Positions 58,401 through 64,000 of a stretch of 64,000 nucleotides of DNA are shown here, one piece after another. Made by a program: the position numbers and the translations under genes. The DNA comes from Solen grandis (taxonomy: Eukaryota; Mollusca; Bivalvia; Adapedonta; Solenidae). The first letter of the stretch is position 1; every line of letters begins with the position of its first letter. The stretch is from positions 41,024,049-41,088,048 of the forward strand of contig CM037788.1 in the NCBI GenBank assembly GCA_021229015.1. Direction: 5' to 3'. The notes beneath the pieces were generated by a model. It made no database searches, was not told the DNA's origin, and saw only the letters and a list, made by a program, of their open reading frames with translations.

Positions 58401-59763
58401 CTAGGTATGTCTCACACACATTTTAAACCATTCACAGACACGCTCAAGGTATGTCTCACACACATTTTTAACCATTCACAGACAGGCGCAAGGTATGTCT
58501 AACAGACATATACGCTTGTATTTCAGTGAAAGGATATTCCCAGCAGAGATATGATGGTTACTATAACAACCTGATCATACCCAGCCTCGGTGGTGCCGGT
58601 GAGTATATATAAGTTTACCACTCAAAGACAATTCTTTGTTGAATAAATCATTGTATAATTTCAAGTTATCGGTATATATACTGAATGTATATGTATACTG
58701 TAGTTCATATCAAAGGGGTTCGACACGAAAGGGGTGGGGGGGGGGGGGAGAATCTGGGCGCATAAATCAATATATATATATATGTAATACGAAGGATACT
58801 ACTCCTGATGGTATTATATTCATACCTGCCTCGTTAAAACGCTAATATCTCACTCATTTATGAAGGCATCTTTAATCATTTGCACCTATCGGTAGTGTAT
58901 ACATTTATGTAACAGAAAATCACAACTTTTTTATCTATGCAAAAGTAACTTTCATTCAACGAAACCCGCTTTGCGAAACTTACCCCAGTTTTCCAGCTCA
59001 TTTACACAGGTTCGTTGACTCGGTCTACCATTTTAAACAGTCGTTTCTGCGAAAGGACGAGGTAAACCGATGCAATAAATCCATTTGAGAGAATCTAATA
59101 TGCCCAATTTCACTTTAATTTAGCCGATTTAATTTAAAGGGAGGCAATCAAAGAATCATTATACTAAAATCATTTACTGTACAGCATTCATTTTCGTTGA
59201 TTATGTACCTGAGGAAATTTCGTGGCTACATTTATTTGTAGATCTATGTTCTAGAAAACTTGAGGTCTATTTAAGAGACAGGTTTTCGTGGGGATTAATA
59301 TTCGTGGATAAAACCCACCACGCAATCGACGAAAATTAGTGTCGCACAAATATTAATGATTTCACAACACTTGTCTTAACATATGGTTCAAAAGGTAACA
59401 TCGTTTCACTCAAATTGCTTCAGTGTTGTTGTATTAGATAACATACCAATACCACTGATTCACTGCCTCGTGTTTCTTCGTCTCCACAAAGTAATAAACG
59501 TGACTTTAAAGTATGTTTACTAATAGTACATAACCTATGTTTGCAGTCGTTTTGAATACTTGTTCAATTTAAAGACTTTGTTTCTTTCCCAGGAAAACCG
59601 CTGAAACAGAATATCTCCACGGACTATGCCGACTTCACTTATAAGATCCAAGAAAGGGGACGCCCAAGTCCAAGGCTGGTCAGCCAGGAGTTGTTCCGGA
59701 AACCGGACAATCTGACGTCGACCCCGAACACACGTAATCTAACGGCCATGTTTGCTTTTTTTG
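55364..59763 (+). CDS. DUOX: Dual oxidase (DUOX), N-terminal three exons, partial
   Basis: Same family as the minus-strand gene but covering the part missing there. Exons 55364-55409, 58527-58598 and 59593-59763 all end in phase 1 and join to 96 codons plus one base. The peptide starts MELTKCVVFLIFSYT, a short signal peptide, then VKGYSQQRYDGYYNNLIIPS, the mature N-terminus typical of DUOX (RYDGxYNNL). Exon 3 ends RNLTAMFAFFG, where the peroxidase-homology domain begins. Another in-frame ATG at 55250 would add 38 residues with a second hydrophobic run (MLILMASFVVYS); I prefer 55364 because it places a compact signal peptide right before the conserved start. No further exon is visible before 64000, where the intron is satellite. 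Confidence 0.88.
55410..56055 (+). other. DUOX(+) intron 1, unique part
   Basis: AT-rich, no recognisable element before the satellite. Confidence 0.6.
56058..57785 (+). repeat. TGTGATG satellite (about 65-bp higher-order unit) in DUOX(+) intron 1
   Basis: Built from 9-10-base words (GTGTGATGA, GGATGTGATC). A longer unit of about 65 bases recurs: GTGATCTGTGTTATTTGTTA, GATTAGTGTGATGAATATGA, TAAGTGTGATGAGTGTGATG. The array is G/T/A-rich on the plus strand and gives meaningless Met/Ile/Val/Cys frames. Its sequence is roughly the reverse complement of the array at 61083-64000. Confidence 0.93.
57786..57945 (+). mobile_element. tRNA-like SINE at satellite edge
   Basis: AACCCAGTGGTAGAGTATCC is an A box, and TTGGCTTCGAATCCCAGC a B box, 40 bases apart. 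GGGGCA follows, as in a tRNA 3' end, and then a non-tRNA body (CTTACCTGATGCACCCTTGC, GGCACTCGGTAAAATAGGG). It is a SINE rather than a functional tRNA because no clean cloverleaf ends are seen. Confidence 0.65.
58218..58505 (+). repeat. 44-bp minisatellite next to DUOX(+) exon 2
   Basis: About 6.5 copies of GGCTCTAGGTATGTCTCACA with CACATTTTAAACCATTCACA and GACA. It ends about 20 bases before the exon 2 acceptor tract, so copy-number change would move upstream splice signals. Confidence 0.93.
58527..58598 (+). CDS. DUOX: DUOX(+) exon 2: RYDGYYNNL
   Basis: 72 bases, acceptor TTGTATTTCAG, donor GCCG|GTGAGT. It encodes (V)KGYSQQRYDGYYNNLIIPS then LGGA and the first base of Gly. The RYDGxYNN motif is shared by DUOX N-termini. 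The 44-bp repeat array ends about 20 bases before it. Confidence 0.9.
58599..59592 (+). other. DUOX(+) intron 2
   Basis: Contains a G-run near 58733-58749, a (TA)n patch near 58772-58782 and a MITE at 59170-59370. Otherwise unremarkable. Confidence 0.7.
59170..59370 (+). mobile_element. MITE (CATTTTCGTTGATTATGTACC family), intact copy
   Basis: Left end TTTACTGTACAGCATTCATT, right end ...GACGAAAATTAGTGTCGCAC then AATGATTTCACA, roughly inverted (TTTTCGTTGA / CGACGAAAA). It contains TTCGTGGATAAAACCC, the piece that continues after the palindrome at 19275 in the broken copy. Confidence 0.75.
59593..59763 (+). CDS. DUOX: DUOX(+) exon 3: FTYKIQERGRPSPRLVSQ...FFG
   Basis: 171 bases, acceptor TTTCTTTCCCAG, donor G|GTAAGT. 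It encodes KPLKQNISTDYADFTYKIQE, RGRPSPRLVSQELFRKPDNL and TSTPNTRNLTAMFAFFG. The pattern (R/K)P.PR..S......L.S...(R)N.TA..(A/V)FFG is the DUOX entry into the peroxidase-like fold. The minus-strand open frame across it is a shadow. Confidence 0.92.
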
Positions 59764-61082
59764 GTAAGTTTTTTTCTTTACTATATAGAGCGCCATATTC
59801 AGAGATTTTTTTCAGCGTTGATTTTGACCTACTTCTTGAACCAATCAAATGATGGTATGCAAATGAAGCCAGAGTAAATGCATAGGTATCACTGGCTTGA
59901 ATAATCTGTTTTAAGGATATCAAGGAAAATCTTAAAATGGGAGTTTCAGGTTTTATATATCTTACTACTTGATTTAATAGGTTTCCTTTTCAGTTAAAAC
60001 ATGAAAGGTAACACGTTAATGAAAAATTAACACTTCCTTATAAATTTAGGAATGCTTCTTTGGCAATATGATTAAAAACAGCTGATTAATAAGCAGTCGT
60101 ATGTCTATTTTAAAACCACAATTTACCCTAATTTGTAAAAGTGGACTCGGCCTTCAGGGGAGGTAACTACTGCGGAGGAGTTGTGCAGTTTATTGAGCGG
60201 ATCAGGAAACAATAATCGGATATACGCGATTTATGACTTTTCGGTTTCGCTAGGTTACATACAAATTATCTTTACTATAAAAAATAAATCAGCAAGTGCA
60301 TGATATTTAATGGAAGTTAGAAGATTAGCTTGGTATTTATAAACATTTTTTCTTAAGTTTTCAACTTTATAATAGTTTAATCTGTTTTATATGTTGCAAT
60401 TGACAATTATTTAGCTACGCCGAATAACTTAGTTTTTAAAAGATATTTCTTGTTTCATCTGATACATACTAATCTTGAATAGCCAGATCGCAATTTAACC
60501 CTTTCCCTCATATAGACTCATTTTGACGCACTCAATAGGTACCACATAAAGCCTGATCTGCAGAAAGCCTAACTCAAACCTTACCAAATTTAATTGTAAA
60601 ATCCTCATGTCCAGACCACTGAGGAGCAGCGAACAGCATAAAACCTGATCAGCCTGCGAGTTACTCGCAGGCTGATCTGGTTTTATGCTGTTCGCATAGG
60701 TCTTTTCATGGTATCCTCTATGAGGGAAAGGGTTAAGAGAAGTTTCTGCTGCCCTAATTGTGGACTTAACATTGATTTACTTAAAGATATTTATCATTAT
60801 AGCTTAAGCTTGTAAACTGTACCAAGTATCATTGTTTTTTTATTGCTTAAATTCGGTACCATTTTATAAGGGGTTCCTATTATTTACTACATGGTACAAC
60901 AACCACATTTCCTTTTTTATACAGTTCGACATTTACCTTGAAAACAAAACATTTAGTTTGACATAGAGGATAGGGATAGGAAAATAATTTAATAGGAGTA
61001 AATATTTGGAAATGAATTTCAGATCGTATGGCTGTAAATATGGAAAAGATTATTCTAGGCATCAAACAGAAGGCAATGTGAG
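59764..61082 (+). other. DUOX(+) intron 3, unique part
   Basis: Holds the third TTAA MITE. A GGGAGGTAACTACTGCGGAG stretch at 60156 after TTCAG looked like an exon but has no DUOX similarity. No further exon is seen. Confidence 0.6.
60495..60736. mobile_element. 242-bp TTAA MITE, copy 3
   Basis: Ends TTAACCCTTTCCCTCATA and TATGAGGGAAAGGGTTAA, with core GCCTGCGAGTTACTCGCAGG. Exactly the same length as copies 1 and 2; few internal differences (CAATAGGTACC for CAGTAGGTACC; AAAGCCTAACTC for AAAACCACAGTT). Confidence 0.9.

Positions 61083-64000
<2,918 letters not shown>

Noticed and set aside
58218..58505. Regular direct repeats resembling a CRISPR array
   Set aside because: There are no unique spacers; units are contiguous 44-base tandem copies, in an animal genome.
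60150..60215. Possible fourth DUOX(+) exon after TTCAG
   Set aside because: In the required phase it reads EVTTAEELCSLLSG, with no resemblance to the expected DUOX segment and no donor in a suitable place.

Overview
The window is animal nuclear DNA: AT-rich, with small phase-consistent exons in long introns, tRNA-derived SINEs, MITEs, minisatellites and a REL-type LINE. The repeat set (the AGCTCACCTGAGC-type element, SINEs ending in a GCTATATGACTGAAATACTG-like tail) resembles what I know from bivalve molluscs. That organism call is an inference. Nothing looks bacterial or viral, and there is one 100-N assembly gap at 19,301-19,400.

The coding theme is hydrogen-peroxide production. Nine minus-strand exons (17,761 down to 35) join with consistent phases into 399 codons of the peroxidase-homology domain of a dual oxidase (DUOX). 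The gene continues off the left edge. At 20,955-21,117, also on the minus strand, is the first coding exon of a DUOX maturation factor (DUOXA), which known DUOX enzymes need to leave the ER and be active. From 55,364, on the plus strand, are the first three coding exons of a DUOX (signal peptide and start of the ectodomain), running toward the right edge. No DUOX exon occurs twice, so the window alone cannot tell two DUOX genes from one gene whose left contig was misplaced at the gap.

Layout: 1-17,761 is DUOX(-) exons and introns, holding a head-to-tail pair of nearly identical REL LINEs (5,273-9,837), a 28-bp minisatellite (10.2-11.9 kb), a GAGTG minisatellite (14.15-14.39 kb) and a (TA)n tract. 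17,956-19,274 is a 1.3-kb near-palindrome inserted in a MITE just before the gap. 19.4-24.6 kb holds SINE pieces, the DUOXA exon and a candidate DUOXA leader exon. 24.6-41.5 kb is non-coding with several DNA-transposon-like inverted-repeat elements and SINEs. 41.5-47.8 kb is an old tandem duplication; each copy carries a promoter-like segment with splice donors facing both ways. 48.16-50.91 kb is an inverted-repeat-bounded element. 55.2-59.8 kb is the 5' end of DUOX(+). Satellites at 56.06-57.78 and 61.08-64.0 kb lie in introns 1 and 3 and are approximate reverse complements of each other.

Functionally, the plausible unit is a DUOX/DUOXA locus with DUOXA reading leftward and DUOX(+) reading rightward, the divergent order known for vertebrate DUOX-DUOXA pairs, but with about 34 kb of repeat-rich DNA between the visible coding exons.
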